Assembly: GCF_014836885.1 (NCBI RefSeq) | Contig: NZ_JACSPY010000008.1 | Coordinates: 95,694 to 159,693 of the forward strand | DNA from: Brevibacterium gallinarum | GTDB taxonomy: Bacteria > Actinomycetota > Actinomycetes > Actinomycetales > Brevibacteriaceae | Direction: 5' to 3' | DNA: 64,000 nt | In this document: in pieces, positions 62,345 to 64,000 of the stretch | How positions within the stretch are numbered: the first letter of the stretch is position 1 | Layout of the letters: each line of letters starts with the position of its first letter | The notes under the pieces: model-generated | What the model was told of the DNA's origin: nothing | Databases searched by the model: none | The model's input: only the letters and a program-made list of their open reading frames with translations | Program-made: the position numbers and the translations under genes

Positions 62345-63370
62345 GTGAATCGTCAGGCTGTCTCAGGCCTTGTGCTCATCCTGCTGTCCGCCTTCTGCTA
62401 TGCCGCAGCCGCACCGATCGGCAAGGTCATGTATGCCGGCGGCTGGACCCCGGAGGTCGTCGTGTTCCTCCGCGTCCTCGGCACCGGCCTCGTCCTCCTC
62501 ATCCCCACGCTCATCGCCATGCACGGCCGCTGGCACGCGTTCGCCCGCTGGCAGACCTGGCGCGACGTCATCACCTTCGGGATCGTGTCCGTCGCCGGAG
62601 TCCAGCTGCTGTTCTTCATGTCGGTCGAGCACCTCGATGTCGCCATCGCGCTGCTGCTGGAGATGACCGCCCCGCTCATGATCGTCGTGTGGGTGTGGCT
62701 GCGCAGCCGCATCCGCCCCAGCTCGCTCACCTTCGTGGGCATGGGCCTGGCGATGTTCGGCCTGGCCTTCATCCTCGACCCGCGCGGCGCGCAGCTCCAC
62801 CTCGGCTCGGTGCTGCTGGCCCTGGGCGCAGCCGTCTGCCTGGCGTGTTACTTCCTCGACTCGGCCAAGGCTGAGATGTCGGTTCCGCCGATCGCGCTCG
62901 TCGGATTCGGGATGTTCGTCGGCGCTGCCGCCGTGGGCGCCTACGCCTTCGCCGGTCCGCGCGCCCAGCAGCTGACCACCGCGCCCATGTCGCTGGGCTC
63001 AGTGCCGGTCACCTGGTGGCAGGCGATCGCGCTCATTGTCCTCGTCACCGCTGGCGCCTACGTCACCGCCGCCTTCGGCATCCGCATGATCGGCGCGACG
63101 GTCGCCAGCTTCGTCAACCTCATCGAGGTGCCGTTCTCCGTCGTCATCGCCTGGCTGGTGCTCGCCGAGCTGCCGGTCTACGCGCAGGCCGTCGGTGGTG
63201 TGCTCCTGCTCGCCGGTGTCGTGTTCATCAAGATCGGCGAGAGCCGCACGGCCGCCCGCGAGGTCATCGTCTCCGATGTCCCGGTCGCTTCGCTTCCGGT
63301 CATCGAGCATGTCGCCGTGCCCGAGGCGGTGCGCGCTCGCAGTGCCGCTCCCGAGGCGGTTGGCGCCTGA
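62345..63370 (+). CDS. EamA/RhaT-family exporter
   Basis: 341 residues from the GTG at 62345, which has a GGGAGGG SD; a GTG five codons earlier lies within that SD. Ten membrane segments in two EamA repeats are visible (GLVLILLSAFCYAAAAPIGK, and PVTWWQAIALIVLVTAGAYV in the second half). Members export amino acids or other metabolites. The cytoplasmic tail contains PEAVRARSAAPEAVGA, a duplication built from two copies of the CGCCTCGGGnnCGG oligomer in reverse. The substrate is unknown. Confidence 0.88.
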   Translation: MNRQAVSGLVLILLSAFCYAAAAPIGKVMYAGGWTPEVVVFLRVLGTGLVLLIPTLIAMHGRWHAFARWQTWRDVITFGIVSVAGVQLLFFMSVEHLDVAIALLLEMTAPLMIVVWVWLRSRIRPSSLTFVGMGLAMFGLAFILDPRGAQLHLGSVLLALGAAVCLACYFLDSAKAEMSVPPIALVGFGMFVGAAAVGAYAFAGPRAQQLTTAPMSLGSVPVTWWQAIALIVLVTAGAYVTAAFGIRMIGATVASFVNLIEVPFSVVIAWLVLAELPVYAQAVGGVLLLAGVVFIKIGESRTAAREVIVSDVPVASLPVIEHVAVPEAVRARSAAPEAVGA

Positions 63371-63382
63371 CCTCCGGCCGGT

Positions 63383-64000
63383 TCAGTCGGCATCGTCGTC
63401 GCGTTCGGCAGGTGGCCTCCGGTCATCGAGATACCGGTTGGCCACCGGGATCCAGGACACGGCGACGCCGATGAGAACTGCGGCGATGCCTGCCACGGTC
63501 AGTCGTGCGCTGACGTCGGCTGCTGCGCCGATGATCGGGTTGACGGCGATCCCGACGAGGCTGCCGAACGAGCTGGCGATGTTGAGTACGGTCGCCCGGC
63601 GTGCTTTCGGTATCACCTGATTCGCCACCGCCAGGGTGATCGGGCCGCGGGCGTGCATACCGATAACGACGAGGACGAAACCGCTGATGACGCATACACT
63701 GTGGGGCACCGCCATGAGCCCGAATCCTGCTGCCCCGCAGCCCATCGCCAGCAGCAGGGCGCGCTTCCTGCCGATCGCTGCCTCGATCCAGCCGGCCCAG
63801 TGGTTGTAAAAGGCCGCAGCCAGCTGCGCACCCGCAGCGATGAATCCCCACGCGGCCACCGGAACCCCGGAAGCTGCGAACAGCGGCTGATTCAAGGTGA
63901 AGACCGCATGGAACAGCACGAAGTGTCGCGCGTCAGACTTAGTGGCAGGGCCGTTATGTAGGTCCTGAAGGAGAGTCAGACATGGGTAGACCACCCTCGA
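63383..64000 (-). pseudogene. MFS transporter, C-terminal part, probably interrupted at its 5' side
   Basis: The last 170 residues encoded here are a clear MFS C-terminal half: HAVFTLNQPLFAASG, then six membrane stretches such as VCVISGFVLVVIGMHARGP, and a charged tail. N-terminal to HFVLFHAVF the frame reads non-membrane sequence up to the window edge, and this stretch is antisense to a well-formed SD/ATG at 63971-63984 on the plus strand. The simplest view is that an inserted element begins near 63923 and has cut off the first half. If the window edge misleads, it could be an intact gene continuing outside. Confidence 0.55.
63982..64000 (+). CDS. Start of a gene running out of the window (possibly a transposase)
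   Basis: ATG at 63982 follows GAAGGAGA at a good spacing and reads MGRPPS to the edge. Starts like this occur in IS3-type OrfA and in TetR regulators. A TGT-starting end about 59 nt upstream and the disrupted MFS gene favour a transposable element. Only six codons are visible. Confidence 0.35.

Overview
The window is high-GC (roughly 68-70 percent), densely packed DNA from an actinobacterium. Pointers are GTG starts, strong SD-less or leaderless starts, a PspA-PspAA-HtpX-PspAB operon, a WXG100 protein, a DUF3263/LytR_C pair near a CIRCE-controlled groEL, and CRP/GlxR-like operators. The overall protein flavour suggests Micrococcales, perhaps Brevibacterium or a close relative; that genus-level guess is inference only. 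No rRNA, CRISPR array, prophage or complete insertion sequence is visible.

Layout. 1-1354: end of one LacI regulator and a complete, overlapping second one. 1454-7672: fused trehalose-6-P synthase/phosphatase (minus), a Ser/Thr kinase with a multi-span tail, a DsbA-like thiol oxidoreductase, tRNA-Thr(TGT) and a TfoX-like protein. 7851-18623: an amino-sugar/peptidoglycan-recycling block. It holds a GlcNAc-type EIIC and a separate EIIB, an EI-HPr fusion, then an overlapping operon of RpiR regulator, murQ, MurP-type EIIBC, EIIA, nagA, nagB and a HAD phosphatase. Together these encode PEP-dependent uptake of GlcNAc and MurNAc and conversion to fructose-6-P. 18760-21630: pirin, YceI and a fluoride-channel pair whose second gene lacks its last membrane segment.

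21575-29918 (minus): a branched-chain-type ABC transporter (LivG, LivH, LivM, LivJ, LivF) interleaved with two CoA ligases, facing a divergent IclR regulator. The regulator is coupled to an acetyl-CoA-synthetase-like protein that has lost its catalytic motifs. An SDR and a zinc alcohol dehydrogenase follow. 34986-43308: SPFH protein, a wrecked toxin-antitoxin remnant, a purine permease, a ketopantoate-reductase-like protein, an amidohydrolase and a ThrE-type exporter. 43318-46545: uracil-DNA glycosylase, 3-hydroxyisobutyrate dehydrogenase and an aldehyde dehydrogenase. 46711-49925: DUF3263, LytR_C, cold-shock protein and GroEL with CIRCE. 50160-52090: TauE/SafE exporter, an unrecognised membrane protein and an S4 protein.

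52178-59801 (minus) reads as an envelope-stress island: psp operon, WXG100, HtrA protease, sensor kinase and response regulator, with an 11-bp-phased repeat in front of the regulator. The right end holds an FMN-dependent glutamate-synthase-like protein, a CGNR regulator, an EamA exporter and an MFS gene that looks interrupted at its 5' side.

Three pieces of structure are not explained by genes: a long AT-rich palindrome present twice with a 7-nt loop; an oligomer, CGCCTCGGGnnCGG, found at least 20 times on both strands; and four CRP/GlxR-like palindromes in front of sugar, acid-uptake, stress and CGNR genes.
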